DNA of 64,000 nt from NCBI GenBank assembly GCA_014529385.2, contig CM043945.1, positions 95,642,112 to 95,706,111 of the forward strand, in the 5' to 3' direction. This stretch comes from Adiantum capillus-veneris. Its lineage: Eukaryota > Streptophyta > Polypodiopsida > Polypodiales > Pteridaceae. Of this stretch, positions 39,241 through 51,976 are shown piece by piece. A program made the translations under genes and the position numbers. The notes under the pieces are model-generated. The model had not been told where the DNA came from, made no database searches, and was given only the letters and a program-made list of their open reading frames with translations. Each line of letters opens with the position of its first letter. Within the stretch, counting starts at the first letter, position 1.

Positions 39241-41995
39241 TCCTCTCAAGGTGAAATCGTATTCACAGTGGATCTTAAAGCAATCTTATCTTCCATGAAA
39301 AGAGGAGAAATATTCCCACACCAAAAAGAAGTTAGTCGTACTATACTTTCTTTGGTCTTGGTTTAAACAAGAGATTACCTGTCATGAGGCTCCCTTGGCA
39401 TATTCATGCAATTTCATGAATTAGTTTCTGGACAGCCAGGCCATGCCCACCTGCCCTACAGACAAAAAATCTCATGTGTAGTACAATGCCTACCATTGCG
39501 ATCATATGCAACGAACACAAGCAAATACACCAGCCACAACTCTTTCTAAATAGAGTAGCTGATGTTACATCGGAAGTATAAACAAATATTCAATGGATTT
39601 AATCTTAACGTATTGGCATGCCATGCATGCATATAAAAAAAATAGAGTAATAAGCCATTGGCTTCAATGACGGTCTCAATAGTGTGAGCCAATGCCATAT
39701 GTGCCTTGCACAATTTGTAATGGCATGGATATGTCACAGTTTGACGTAGGTTATATCCGTATATTGCCAATTTACCAAACTTGTGTGCCACTACCCTTGA
39801 TCATAAGTCAATGGGTAATACATTGGCATGAAGTAGAAGCCTTGCTTCTCATTAAGTATGTCAAAGCAATTTGCTTTGCAAAATAGGGAAATCTTTTCCA
39901 AATGAAAGGGTAAAACACAAAAAAACAAGAACTTGAAATTGTCTAACCTTGTCGCCCCTCTGTGGCCACTTATCCTGAAATTCCCAAAATTTAGAAGTAA
40001 ACTCTTGCTTGAGCATGAAGTAACGTCTGATTTTGTCATATGGGCTTCAATTTGGCTCATATCCATGTAGACTAAGAAATAGGGAGCTATCATCCAAACC
40101 ATGCATGCCCTCTTGGCTTGGTTCATGCCGGCCTCTAGTGAAATAGAGAGCTATCATCCAAACCATGCATGCCCTCTTTGCTTGGTTCATGTCGGCCTCT
40201 AGTGAAAAGCATTTAGATATGTTGCAAAGTTTTCCCAAGTTCATATGCTAATAGCATATTCCAAACTTGGGAACTTCTTTTCAATGTGCCCTAAATTGAA
40301 GCTTTGTTTTGCATAAGTACATAAAAATATAAGATAAGCAGGAGCTTGTGCTCATAGCTAACGGATGCTCCTGCTACAAACAGATGTCAAGGCAAAAGAA
40401 AATTGACCTTGTCGAGCTTTCATGAAGAATGGACCTTGTTAAATTGTAAGTCTTATGGAGAATCCTTAGATTGCCCAATATTGAACGAGATAGCTCAAGA
40501 ATCAAACTACAGTTGACTACAAAACCATTCTTGACAAAAGCAACTTTTGCTTTCCAAACTGGCTTTGGAGAAAATTTGCAAAATTTAATAAGTTCAAAAT
40601 TGTAAGCTATAAATTGAACTTGCTCTCCCTGTCGCCGCCCTTGGCACCGAAATTTCTATCACCCCTTGATGTGATTTACTTATGCAAGATGCCTCATATA
40701 TGAAGAAACCGTGCTTCACCATGTACAATTGTATGGATCGACTTAAACTCAATTTTCTTTCGCCTAGGAACCATGCCCTAGCAAAAATTCAAACCCAAAA
40801 CTTGGAGATAGACAAATAGCCGACCATGCTGAGCATCTTTGCCTCACCAGCCATGGGCCTTTCTTGCATCTTCATGCCGAGCACCTTTGACTTATAAGCC
40901 AAAGGTCTTGCCTGGACTTGCCTTACTGCAACTGGATGACTTATTATCTATTGTCGATGATTCTTGACCGTTGTGGAGCAAGATCTTTTGCTTGCAAATT
41001 TGAACCTTGCTTGTCGTCCTTTTCCTTTACATGTCATAGCTCAAAATCAGCTCTGACTTTATAACTCAATTCTCGTCACAAGAAAGCCCAACTATTGCAA
41101 TTTCTTGGCTTGTACAAATCTTCCAAGGAGTTGCACTTTGGCAAAGTTGAACCCTTGTATAAGTTAAATTTGATGCCAAACTTTATCTGCCACCATAGAT
41201 CATGTTGTAGAAATTGGTCTATGCATGCATGATCTTGCTAAATGCATGCAAGCTTAGTCGGCATGTGCGTTCAAGCGTAGCTAATCACGATCCTTTGCAT
41301 GGCCACTGCTCGTGGTTTCGTGGCATATGCATGAACACTCCTTGTGGGTTCATGACATAGCCACTCCTCATGGTTTGCTACACCTTGCAGGCTTTGACGA
41401 GTTGACAAGTTACTAAGCTGTGGAGTGTTGACTCATGCACAAGCTTGCCGAACCGAAGATAGTGGCCAAACTTTGGCCGTAGCTAAAATTTCTACATGCC
41501 ACTGTAATTTTTTGCACAGGGCTTTAGAACAATAGTAAAACCCGCATGCGGAGGTCGTACCAAGGCATGGATAGCCCATGCATGCATTCAACTAGACATC
41601 CCTTGCTGGAGGCCCTGTTACGGCCATGTGGTAAGTCCCTTTGTAGAGGGTTCCCACTAAAAATATACTTGCCTTTCTTAATCGTCTTGGGATTTTTACA
41701 CATGCGCGTGCTGATGTGAAAAGGGTATCCAACGGTGATGGCGTTTCCTGCTGTAGCGGATTCAAATGAAGATCAAGATGCAGGGCATTTCTAATGAAGG
41801 AGAACACACTTCTCTTGCCTTGTCGATCCCTTTTGGATCCACTCCCACCTCAAACAGTGCAGGTTTTTGCACGGTCCTCCTACATACAAGGGTCGCTTCC
41901 CGTAGGCTTGTTGAAGACGCCATTTCATCGTAAGGGAGCTTGCCCATGACCCAAGCTCACAGCTTGGTCACGGCCCCAAGCCCTCCATGAACGTG

Positions 41996-41998
<3 letters not shown>
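39241..41998. other. Non-coding region; 64 bp tandem duplication at 40077-40204
   Basis: No gene supported. AAATAG(G/A)GAGCTATCATCCAAACCATGCATGCCCTC...GGCCTCTAGTG is present twice in direct succession (40077-40140 and 40141-40204), about 95% identical. The region 41580-42000 has minus-strand ORFs of 60-71 codons without recognisable motifs. They lie downstream of a primer-binding-site-like sequence and may be remnants of a retroelement. Confidence 0.5.

Positions 41999-42069
<71 letters not shown>
41999..42069. repeat. (GA)n microsatellite
   Basis: About 70 bp of uninterrupted GA. Confidence 0.96.
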
Positions 42070-42132
42070 AAGCATCCAAGCATGCTCCCACGGATTGTCC
42101 ATGCTTCTCCCCCTCCTCCTTGATTGCCTCAA

Positions 42133-42144
42133 TCTCTGATACCA
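42133..42144 (-). other. Primer-binding-site-like sequence of an unidentified minus-strand element
   Basis: Minus strand reads TGGTATCAGAGA. Upstream of it on that strand a TATA-like TTATATATGG (about 42190) would be the promoter of an LTR whose outer boundary I cannot place. Confidence 0.4.
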
Positions 42145-42417
42145 ATATGAGAGACTGGGGACTAGCACATGCACATCTCCACCAACCATGCCATATATAA
42201 GCCCTTCGCCTGCTAAATATAGGCCCCCTTTATCGCATGTGTGTCTTGGCCCTATGCCTGGCCTGTCTTACCCTAGGACTGACAAATGGCATACTAACCT
42301 TCTCTATACATTATTTCTAACTCTTTGTTGTAACCACCACATAACTACCCCATAGGAAGATGTAACCAACAGCGAGAACATTGTATAAGAATCCAACTTG
42401 GCAATCACCAGGCACAA

Positions 42418-42881
<464 letters not shown>

Positions 42882-42883
42882 AG

Positions 42884-42895
42884 TGGTATTAGAGC
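42884..42895 (+). other. Primer-binding site of the non-autonomous element
   Basis: TGGTATTAGAGC, differing from the canonical TGGTATCAGAGC at one base, two bases after the LTR end CATCA. Confidence 0.75.
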
Positions 42896-44480
42896 ACCAA
42901 TTGGCCGATTAAATTTCGCAAGTTGTATGTGTGCATAGTCCTCTACACTAGCTTTAATTTGAGCTGTTAAGCCCCAAAATTCGAGGGGATTAAGCCATCT
43001 AATCATATCTCTAACTTTAGGTGTGTATGTGTGCCTACACATTGTAAAGGCGGCACACAAAAGCTTATTTTGGAGTGTCTCACGTGGAAAGCCATGAGGC
43101 TTGTTGACTTAGCCCACTAAAGTTGGGATGCTTGATACAAAGGTTGCGGGCTCAAGGCTTGTAGGTTTTGGGAAGCTGGGCGAACGTGAATCAGGCGCCA
43201 AATTGTGGTGAAGGGTAGCATTTTGAGTCCGTAGATAGGTGTTCCCACAGTGCACACTTGAAGTCGGACGTGAAGCAGCAATTAAGACCCCCTTTTTGGA
43301 TCTCTGTCGGGTCTATAGGGTGGACTCCCGCCCCACACTGCTCCGTGCCTATTGGAGGTCAATTGGAAGCTTTTCCTTCTCGCTGCTCGCCTCTTGAGGC
43401 GGCGATTCCTATGCATTACAAGCTTTTCCAAGGCCTGCCCACATAAGGGCACTATCTCCCTACCCCACCAACCAAAGCTATATCCTGACAAGGGAACAGT
43501 CCCACATGATTACACAAAAGCTGCATTCAAGGAGGGTTTACAAAGCATTCTAGAACTTCAAGCTCCCAAAGGGCATTCTAGTAGATCTACTCTCTCTCTT
43601 CAAGAGGGATTCAAAGAAAATTTCAACAAGCATTCAAAATCAACTCTAAGCTTCAAAGAGGAACTTCAAGGCCTCAATTCTTTCAAGCTTCAAATTTTTA
43701 TAGTGAAGGGTGACTTCACCCAAAAAGGTGGAGGTACTTTACATTGAAGGAAAATTTCAAAGTACTCATTAGAATTAAAAATCTTGCAGCCAAGCACAAT
43801 TTCTTGCAATGTATGTCACTACATCTATCATTAAGAAAAATAATGTCATCGGGCTCATGTACGGAGTTCTAGACACTAGCCTTGGAGAGTCTCCAAGTGC
43901 AAAGACCGCTCCAAGGCACCATGGGGAAATTCAAAAATTCACTTCAAGGGGAGGGAATTTGGCAACAATAGCATTAGCATTCGCATTACCAGTTCTTTTA
44001 CATCAGTATTTTGGCATTGTACTTGTTTTTTCAATAAAGCTCAAGACAAAGCTATGGCGACATGGACATCATTGGCACCAACAAGGTGCGGCTAGAAGAC
44101 AAAGACCATGAAGCAATTGAAGACAAAGCATTGAAGAAGATGAAGGTGCTCTTGGATTAGAGCAAAGCAGATTTTTTAAAGGTTTTGCTCTTGGATTAGA
44201 GCATTGTTTTTTCTTTTGGATTGGAGTGTGGCTTCTGGATTGGGGTGTTATGCTCTTTGTCTCTTAGATTGGGGATGTATGTTGTCTATGCTCTTGGATT
44301 GGAGTGCTGTCTTTCTTCATTAAGTTGTAGCCCAAAGCCAAGGGGAGGTTTTCTATCATCCTTGTGAATCTGTCATCCTTAGTGGATATGTATTGACATC
44401 CTATGTGGATACTATGTGTCATCCTTAATGGATAAAAAGTCTTCAATGTATTGTGCTAGTCCAAACCTCCAGGGGAGGAT
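42896..44480 (+). other. Internal region of the non-autonomous element, no recognisable protein
   Basis: The longest ORF is 43352-43747 (131 codons; Lys/Phe/Leu-rich, no zinc knuckle or pol motif). It probably does not encode a conserved protein. The region near 44140-44300 holds five imperfect repeats of CTTGGATT(A/G)GAG. A polypurine tract lies at 44469-44480. Confidence 0.6.
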
Positions 44481-44781
44481 TGTAAGGTGTGAGCTTTGTC
44501 TTAGAGTCACTAGAGTATGAGTCAAGGAGAGAAAAGGTGGAATTATCCCACATGTAGTGGTGCAAGGCTGCAGAGCTACTTAAACCTCATTTCATGAATA
44601 AACAAATCCATTCCATGTTTGCATTACATCTCTCTTGTTTATGGTGAGCTTGTGATGGGCTAGCAAACTACTCAAGATCATGTTTATGAGTCCAAGTTAA
44701 TCTATCTTGGAACTTAATTCATTTGAGTGATAATCTAGCTTACACACACTTACTTGTGTACACGATATTTGTCTTTCATTC
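44481..44781 (+). repeat. 3' LTR of the non-autonomous element, part 1 (interrupted)
   Basis: Starts TGTAAGGTGTGAGC after the polypurine tract and runs to TTTGTCTTTCATTC, where Gypsy-1 is inserted. The continuation, CATCCACCCTAGCTAGCTAG..GATCA, is at 53656-53690. Confidence 0.85.
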
Positions 44782-46395
44782 TGTCATAAAATCTAATAAC
44801 TAACCAACCCAAATGATTTTCTCATATCAAAATGATCACTTAATGTGGGAGAATAAATGAGAACAAGTGTTAAGATATAGATATGTGCTTATAGATCTAT
44901 CTCAACACGGGGCCAATAGTAAAGGGGCCCAAATGGGAGATGGAGCATAAGACCTTAGGGTTAGCTTCATTGAAGACCTCCAATAACGTGTGTAAAAGTC
45001 CTTTGACCTTAGGTAAGCTAGGGCTGAGCTTGAGGTGGGAATCCAGCCCAAGCTCAAGGTGCTTGTCGTGCTTGAGGTGCATGTCCTGCTTGAGGTGCTT
45101 ATCATGCTTGAGGTGCTTGATTAAGATGCTTGAGGTGCTTGACTGGCTCCATGCTTGAGGTGCTTGACTTGGTGCATGATTAAGGTGCTTGAGGTGCCTT
45201 GAGAAGCTTGCCTGAGATGCTTGTGGGAACACCCCCTACTTCATGTGCTTAGTCATGCTTGATGACTAAGGGGCTTGCTCATCCAAAGTCAAAAATATCC
45301 CTACAAGGAGGGGGGCGAGCCTACAAGGGGGGGGGGGGGGGGGTGAGAGAGAACACACACACACACACACAAGGGAAGCCCTAGCTTGAAGAGGCAGCAA
45401 GGACACTTGTCAAGTTCCTCCCCATGTTGCCCTCATGGTGTGCCTGAAGCCTATTGGTTGGCCACCCAAGGGGTCCAATGATAATTTAGGATATTTAATT
45501 AATTGATTTTGCATTTATCAAGTCCTCTCTCTCAAAGGGGAAAGGGGGACACTTGTCCCAAGGCTACCCATGTTGCTTGTAATGGCTCCTGCTTGTGATT
45601 GGCTAGGCCTGGAGGGGTCCAATGAGCTTCAAGCATGAGCTACAAGGGGGGGTCGACCCAAGCAAGCTAGGGGGGTGCTTAGGGGGTATACTCACCCACA
45701 CACACTCACAAACACTCTCATTGTGTACTATGCAAAGTGCAAGAACTCCCTCTCCTTCTCCAAGCAAGTAGAGGTTGAGAGCCTACACCAACACTCTTGG
45801 CTATGGAGTACAAATCCATCCAAGAGCCATGCTTCAATGCTTGAGCTTGCCATCTATTTCTTCTTCATTACTATGCTATTATGTATGCTAGGACAAGAGT
45901 TATGATAAGTGAGGAACTAGCTCTTTCTCGTATGAAATGTTTCTTCTTCCTCTTCCCTACCCTCATTCCCTGCTAGCTCTCTCCACCTTCGAAGGTGTTT
46001 GAGGTCTTGGGACTGAGGCTTGGTATAGTTAAAGCTTTCTTCAAGTTTAGGTTATGCTATGATGGTGATGCATGAAGCTTTCCATCTTCATTGCTTCACC
46101 TAGGTCACAAGGAACACAAAGAATGTATTGTAACAAGTCTTTCTTTATGGGAGAAATCATAATACAAATGCCTATTGGAGGGGGGACCGGCTCCACATAA
46201 ATCCGGTCCTCAACTGTTGTCATGTTCTCTAAATTCTCTCTCTTGCAAAAGTATTGTCCATGCCAAGTTAACTAATTGCTATAATCATGTTGCTATCTTC
46301 AATTATGTCTACCCGCTATGCTCACAAAATCATTTCTTGAAAGTACTCTCATTAAATTCCGCTACTCTCAAATTGAATAGGGAAATTCCATTACA
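44782..46395 (+). repeat. 5' LTR of Gypsy-1
   Basis: 1614 bp. Contains the GGTGCTTGAGG minisatellite, a G-run (about 45326-45343) and a CA repeat (45353-45371). Lacks 27 bp present in the 3' LTR (52150-52176). Confidence 0.95.
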
Positions 46396-46408
46396 TTGGT
46401 ATCAGAGC
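46396..46408 (+). other. Primer-binding site of Gypsy-1
   Basis: TTGGTATCAGAGC directly after the LTR end TTACA, tRNA-Met type. Confidence 0.9.
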
Positions 46409-46811
46409 ATTTGGTTTCTCTTTTCTTGCTTAAGAAGAGAGGTCCTTAAGTTCGCCTATAAATGGTTGATGTTGTTAATTATAATAGAGTAAGTGGAACT
46501 GGGATCTAATATCGGTTTTGTTAAGCCCACTATGTGGGGGATGGTGCACACCTCGGGGGCTTTGGACTTAATAATGGAGTCTTTTTAGACTTGCCTACGG
46601 CTTTACCATTATTGAGCCATAGAGAAGTCCGAAAGGAGCTAGCCCTTGGCAACTCTGCTATGTTAGACCTACTCCTCTACTCTCTATAATTAACCACTTT
46701 GAGCCGTGGGTGTAGATACTTAAGAGCCGATTTTCAAAGGCTAAGAGGAGTGGCAACTAAGGTTTTGAACTGCCAAAGCATACACTAAGTATAAACATAA
46801 ATTTTGTTAAC

Positions 46812-48767
46812 ATGGCTGACAATAATCAAGAGAGTAGAATGAACATTGATAGCTTTGATTTTGCACATGAAGGTGCTAATGATGATGCTCCCATGTTTGT
46901 GAATTATCTCGTCGCTAGGTTGCAGCAAGCTATGGGCAACCCTGCTTTGCAAGCCGAAGTTACTCAACAACTTCGTGCTTATGGAATTTCCCTTCCTTTC
47001 CCAGAGGAGAGAGAGCTTAGGAGGCCTCTTGAAGAGACCCCCAAAAAAAGACTCTCTCCCATTCGAGAGGAGGAATCCAAAGAGAAAGAAAGCAATGAAA
47101 GTCTAAGTTCTTCTGAAGAGGTGGCTCCACGAAGACGGTGGTCTAGACGATCGCCTACTCCTCCCAAGAGGAAAAGAGAAACCTATAGTCCTTCTCCTCA
47201 TCACTCTGAAAGCCAAGAGAGGAAACAAAGGAAGAAAAGGGCTAGGAAGAGCTCACCCTCTTCTCCTTCTTCTTCACCTTCCTCCTCTTCCGATGAAAGT
47301 TATGGCTATTCTCCTAGAGAATACAAGAGGGGAGGACATCGCAAATCATTTCCTGCATGGCGAAGGTCACAAAAGCTAAAGAAGTTCAAGGAGGGAGGAA
47401 AGAGTATCTCTTTTCTCACCTACGATGGCACCTTTGGTGCTACCGACAAAGTGTTGGCCTTCATCCAGCAATTTGATGCGGCCTTTGGGGACGAGGGCTT
47501 CACAGAGTCCTCCAAGCTACGCCATGTAGCTATGCACTTCCAAAAATCAGCTCGTCAATGGTGGGCTAGCCTTCGTGGCAATGGAGAAGCCCCAAAGACA
47601 TGGAAAACTCTACGAGTTTCCATCCTGAAGCAATTTCTTCCAAGCGGAACTAAAGATAAAGTTCTTACCGAATGGCGCGGCTTGAAGCTTCTCTCTCATG
47701 AGTCTATCAACAAGTATGTAGACAAGTTTTGGGATTTACATCTCAAAGCTACTGTCTTTCAAAAGATAGACTTTACCGAGCAAAGACAGCAATTCTGTGC
47801 GGGATTACATGAAGAGATGGCCGAATACATCAACTCTCAACGGCCTGGTACTATTACCGAAGTAATCCATCACACGATGGTTGCTTCACGCATCAATTTC
47901 CATCAAGGGGCTAGACGTAATGTCAAGCCCATGGAAAACAAAGATAAAAATGATGCAAAGGGGAAATCCAATGCTCAAAATAATTCCCAAGGTACTTCCA
48001 ACAACAACAATAACAACAACAACAACAATAGTTCCAAGGAGAAGGGAGTTTACAAAGGTAAAAAAAAACTCTCTCCTGAAGAGCTTGAAGCTTTTCGCAA
48101 GGACCATAAATGTTTCAAGTGTGGGGAGCAAGGACATGGCTATCGTTCTTGCCCCAAGAAGAATACTCGCAATGAGACTCCTAGGGCTTCCACCATCGAA
48201 GCTCCAAAAGAGGATGCTCATTGCAAAGGATCATCACTCTCCTATGCTTGGGGAAAGGTAAGAGAGCATGATGCCTTCATCTTGTTTGAGCTTGGCTCTA
48301 CTCTCAACTTCATATCAATAGAGTTGGCCACCAAGTTGGGCATTCAAGCTTTTGAGATGGGAGATATAGTAACAGCTGATGCAGCTTTCAAGGGACAACA
48401 AGCCTCCGTTACTCCCTTGATTGGGAAGTTGAGGCTTCATGTCCAAAGCTATGTCGACAAAGAAGACTTCTTCATCTCTCCTCTCCAACATCAGGATGTT
48501 ATCCTAGGGGCACCATGGTTTGATCGCATGGCTGCCAACATGAAGTTCCCTGAAAGGAGAATTTACTTCACCTACAGGGGAAAGAACATGTATATAGATG
48601 CTAGTGAGCGTGGTTGCACTATTCCACTTATAAATCCTCTTTCTTTTGATAAATCAATGAAGAGCTCAGTTTCTGCGTACATGATTTATGTCAAAGAGTC
48701 TCTAAAAGCTAATAATGTTTCCTATCATTTTCATCAAATGAAAATGATAGGAATCAAGAAGAGTTAG
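46812..48767 (+). CDS. gag: Gypsy-1 gag and protease-like domain
   Basis: 651 codons open from ATG 46812 (MADNNQESRMNIDSF), preceded by ~415 bp of leader after the primer site. The N-terminal third is Arg/Ser/Glu-rich and disordered. The retrotransposon gag domain follows (about residues 195-370, QWWASLRGNGEAPKTWKTL...FLPSGTKDKVLTEW). A poly-Asn stretch sits before the zinc knuckle CFKCGEQGHGYRSC (CX2CX4HX4C, residues 434-447). The protease-like part has ILFELGSTLNFIS at about 491-503: the catalytic D-S/T-G is E-L-G, with Glu493 in place of Asp. It also has VILGAPWFDRM, the typical second protease signature. The frame ends near 48767, where pol continues in another frame. Gag may be intact; the protease is probably inactive. 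Confidence 0.9.
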   Translation: MADNNQESRMNIDSFDFAHEGANDDAPMFVNYLVARLQQAMGNPALQAEVTQQLRAYGISLPFPEERELRRPLEETPKKRLSPIREEESKEKESNESLSSSEEVAPRRRWSRRSPTPPKRKRETYSPSPHHSESQERKQRKKRARKSSPSSPSSSPSSSSDESYGYSPREYKRGGHRKSFPAWRRSQKLKKFKEGGKSISFLTYDGTFGATDKVLAFIQQFDAAFGDEGFTESSKLRHVAMHFQKSARQWWASLRGNGEAPKTWKTLRVSILKQFLPSGTKDKVLTEWRGLKLLSHESINKYVDKFWDLHLKATVFQKIDFTEQRQQFCAGLHEEMAEYINSQRPGTITEVIHHTMVASRINFHQGARRNVKPMENKDKNDAKGKSNAQNNSQGTSNNNNNNNNNNSSKEKGVYKGKKKLSPEELEAFRKDHKCFKCGEQGHGYRSCPKKNTRNETPRASTIEAPKEDAHCKGSSLSYAWGKVREHDAFILFELGSTLNFISIELATKLGIQAFEMGDIVTADAAFKGQQASVTPLIGKLRLHVQSYVDKEDFFISPLQHQDVILGAPWFDRMAANMKFPERRIYFTYRGKNMYIDASERGCTIPLINPLSFDKSMKSSVSAYMIYVKESLKANNVSYHFHQMKMIGIKKS

Positions 48768-49599
48768 ACTTGTCTACTTTTCTAAAAGGATTCCAAGATG
48801 TGTTCATTGATGATATCCCTATGGACCTACCTCCAAAACGAGTGCATGATGACCATCGTATTGAGCTCCTTCCAGAAGCTCACTGCCTAACAAACCTCCT
48901 TATCGAGTCTCACAAGCTCAGCAAGAGGAGATTATGAGGCAAGTACAGGAATTGGTAGACAAAGGGATGGTGAGGCCTAGTTCCTCTCCCTTTTGTTCTC
49001 CAGACCTTTTAGTGCAAAAGAAAGATGGTACATACCGTATGTGTGTGGACTATCGAGCACTAAACCATATCACTATCAAAAACAGATTTCCCGTGCCTTG
49101 GGTAGAAGATCTGTTTTATAAGCTACAAGGCTCTACCTACTTCAGTAGGATTGACCTTAAGAGTGGCTATCATCAAATAAGGATAGTGGATGAAGATATC
49201 CTAAAGACCGAATTTCGCACAACATTTGGTCTTTATGAAAATCTAGTCATGGCTTTTGGCTTGACTAATGCACCAGCTACTTTCAATCATCTCATGGAGA
49301 AATTTTTTAGACCATATCGTAAATTCACTGGAGTGTTCTCTGATGATATCATCATCTACTCCAAATCTTTGGAGGAACATAAGCAACATCTCCAAGTGAT
49401 TTTTCAAGCCTTGAGGGAAAACAAACTTTTTCTCAACCAAAAGAAAAGTGAATTCTTCCTTCAAGAGATTCAATATCTAGGTCATATTATCTCTCACGAT
49501 GCTATTCGTATTGATCCATCAAAGTTAGAGGTAATAAAATCATGGCCTAACCCAAGGAATCTACATGAGCTAAGAAGCTTTATTGGTATGTGTGCATAA
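48768..49599 (+). pseudogene. Gypsy-1 reverse transcriptase
   Basis: After the gag stop, LDLSTFLKGFQDVFIDDIP...HRIELLPEAH is read to about 48880, where one base is missing. In the new frame PNKPPYRVSQAQQEEIMRQV leads into the 48934-49599 ORF. RT motifs: LVQKKDGTYRMCVDYRALN, YFSRIDLKSGYHQIRI, TFGLYENLVMAFGLTNAP and the active site VFSDDIIIYSK (Asp137 and Asp138 of the 48934 ORF), then FLQEIQYLGHIIS. A TAA replaces the first Tyr of the usual -AYYRRFI- at 49597-49599. Confidence 0.9.
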
Positions 49600-50129
49600 T
49601 ATAGACGCTTCATAGCAAAATTCTCTCAAGTAGCAGGACCACTACACGACTTAACAAAGAAGAACGTTAAGTTTGTATGGACTGCTAAGGAGCAAAATGC
49701 TTTTGAAAAACTCAAAGAGAAGCTTACTTCCCAACCAGTCCTCGTGCTTCTGGATCTCTCAAAACCATTTGAGGTCCAATGTGATGCTTGTGGTGATTGC
49801 CTTGGAACGGTTGCCTTGGAACGGTTTTACTTCAAGAAGGGCATGCCATAGCATATGAGAGCCGAAGGCTCAATAGTGATGAACGAGTCTTGGGCATTTA
49901 TGAGAAAGAGCTTTTAGCTGTTCTACATGCCCTAGATACATGGAAGCACTACCTATTGGGGACTCCATTTATCCTACGAACCGACCACCAAAGTCTCAAG
50001 TATTTCATGACGCAAACCAAACTTTCCGACAAACAAATGAGGTGGGCAAATTTTCTTTCGCAATTTAATTTCCATATTGCTCACATAGCTGGTAAGCACA
50101 ATCAAGTTGCCGATGCACTTTCACGATGA
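49600..50129 (+). pseudogene. Gypsy-1 RNase H (14 bp duplication)
   Basis: RRFIAKFSQVAGPLHDLTKK...FEVQCDACGDCLGT, then the frame shifts at a perfect 14 bp tandem duplication of TTGCCTTGGAACGG (49797-49810 and 49811-49824). It continues VLLQEGHAIAYESRRL, EKELLAVLHALDTWKHYLLG, LRTDHQSLKY and HIAGKHNQVADALSR. A TGA follows at 50127-50129, where an Arg codon (CGA) would be expected. RNase H catalytic residues (D of QCDA, E of EKEL, D of RTDH) are visible, but the protein cannot be made in one piece. Confidence 0.88.
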
Positions 50130-51215
50130 CCAAAAGTTAATGCGGTGTCTATAGCTACTCACAATGATCTATCCTCTATGATAGATGAGTATGCTACTGA
50201 CCCTGACTTTAGAGACATAATGTCAGCCCTTGCTTTGGGGAAGAAAGAGGAACCATTCACCTTGCAGGATGGTTATCTTCTCCACGGAAATAGGCTATGT
50301 GTTACCCATTCCCTTCGTGGGAAGGTTATGTATGAATCCCATGCTCCTCCATATGTAGGGCATAGAGATATTCAACCTACTCTCCGAGGATTAGAGACGT
50401 ATTTCTATTGTCCTACCATGAAAGTGGACATAAAAGAGTATGTTTCAAAATGTGTAGTATGCCAAAAGACCAAGTATGATAGAGGGAAGCAACCTGGATT
50501 ACTCCAGCCATTGCCTATTCCAAATTCACCATGGGAGAGTATATCCATGGATTTCATCTTTGGATTACCCAAGTCTATCCATGGGAATACAGGAATATGG
50601 ACAATAGTCGACAGGTTTAGCAAGCAAGCACATTTTATTCCTGTCAAAAAGACTATTAAGGCACATCAAATGGCAACTCTCTTCATATCTCAGATTTTCA
50701 AGCACCATGGATTACCCACATCCATCGTGTCAGATAGATATCCTAGAATGACCAGTAATTTCTGGAAAGGTCTCTTTGAAAATCTAGGAACAAGATTGAA
50801 TTTCTCTTCGGCCTATCACCCACAATCGGATGGCCAAAGTGAGATAGCCAATCTTACGATACTCGATCTACTCAAGACTTATGTTACCGAAGTAGATCAA
50901 CGCTCACAATGGGAAAAGTATTTACCTCTAGTAGAGTATGCCTACAATAATTCTGTACATACTTCTATGGGGAATGCACCTTTCGAGATCATAGAGGGAA
51001 GACTTAAAGGTCCCTTGCTACTCAAAGTACATGGGAAGATCTTCGCGGCCGATGAGTATAGCCGTGACCTACAAGAATCTTTTCAAAAGATTAGGGAGGC
51101 TATAGCCATCTCTCAACAAAGGCAAAAAGCTAATGCTGATAAGCACAGAAGAGCCTTAATGTTCAAAGAAAATGATTGGGTCTTAGTCAAGTTTCCTAAG
51201 GCTCAATTAAGGTAA
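50130..51215 (+). pseudogene. Gypsy-1 integrase
   Basis: The ORF from 50145 (356 codons) has the zinc finger (ESHAPPYVGHRDIQ...CVVCQKTKYD) and the DDE core Asp136 (ISMDFIFGLP), Asp197 (IVSDRYPR) and Glu233 (SDGQSEIAN), the last two with 35 residues between them. The usual SDRD in this family reads SDRY here. The C-terminal GPY/F-side sequence (NDWVLVKFPKAQLR) ends at a TAA (51213-51215), after which TTGKNPTGHQKYYAKL..RYYGPF continues in frame. Confidence 0.88.
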
Positions 51216-51629
51216 ACGACGGGCAAAAATCCTACGGGCCATCAAAAGTATTATGCTAAACTAGCAAAAAGATACTATGGTCCTTTCCAAATCTTGAAGC
51301 CCATCAATGAGACGGCTTATCAACTCAAGTTGACCAACCATTGGCTTATACACAATGCCTTTCATGTAAGCCTACTTAAGCCCTACAAAGGAGAGCCACC
51401 AACTGAACCTATTATTGAAGACCCTCCCGAAGTTGAAGACCAAGAAGAGGTGCTACAACCCGAAGCTGTCCTTCGGCATGAAGACAAGGTACTACGACAT
51501 GGTAAGATAATCCGACGGTATCTTATTAAGTTCAAAAATTATCCTTTTGAAGATGCTAAATGGATGCAAGGAGTACAACTTAAGGATAGTATGAACCTTT
51601 TCAATGCTTACAATGCTACATTAGAGTAA
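51216..51629 (+). pseudogene. Gypsy-1 integrase tail with chromodomain
   Basis: KYYAKLAKRYYGPFQILKPINETAYQLKLTNHWLIHNAFHVSLLKPY is the GPY/F module of gypsy integrases. After an acidic linker comes AVLRHEDKVLRHGKIIRRYLIKFKNYPFEDAKW, a chromodomain fold. In chromoviruses this module steers integration toward modified histones in heterochromatin. It ends at the TAA at 51627-51629. Placing Gypsy-1 with the chromoviruses rests on this module. Confidence 0.85.
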
Positions 51630-51976
51630 GCAAATGTACAACTCTCTTTTAAATGACTCATGTTTTTGTCTTATAAGACTAATCCTCTTTTTAATTGTGC
51701 ACAAATTTAACTAGTATGCATGCTTAGAATCATGTTTGTGATGACGACGTCTCTCAAACACCAAGTAGAATTTGTCACTCTACTTTGGGAGAATGAAATG
51801 GACTAAAGAGCAGACATGCTTGCGGCAGCTATGTCTCCCAAGCACCAAATGGATTAGTCATCCATCTTGGAAAGATGTCGTAGGGTAAAAAAGGGATCCT
51901 CTACCCACTAAGTACGATTGACTAATGACTAAGACTTTATCTCTTCTACCCCATAGTCGAGGACGACTATGATTTC

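Noticed and set aside
43352-43747. 131-codon ORF in the non-autonomous element as gag
   Set aside because: No zinc knuckle or gag-like helical motif; left as undefined.
45675-45905. 76-codon ORF present in both Gypsy-1 LTRs (also 52935-53165)
   Set aside because: Duplicated only because LTRs are duplicated; not open in the older LTR at 22.6 kb, and no protein features beyond a hydrophobic end.
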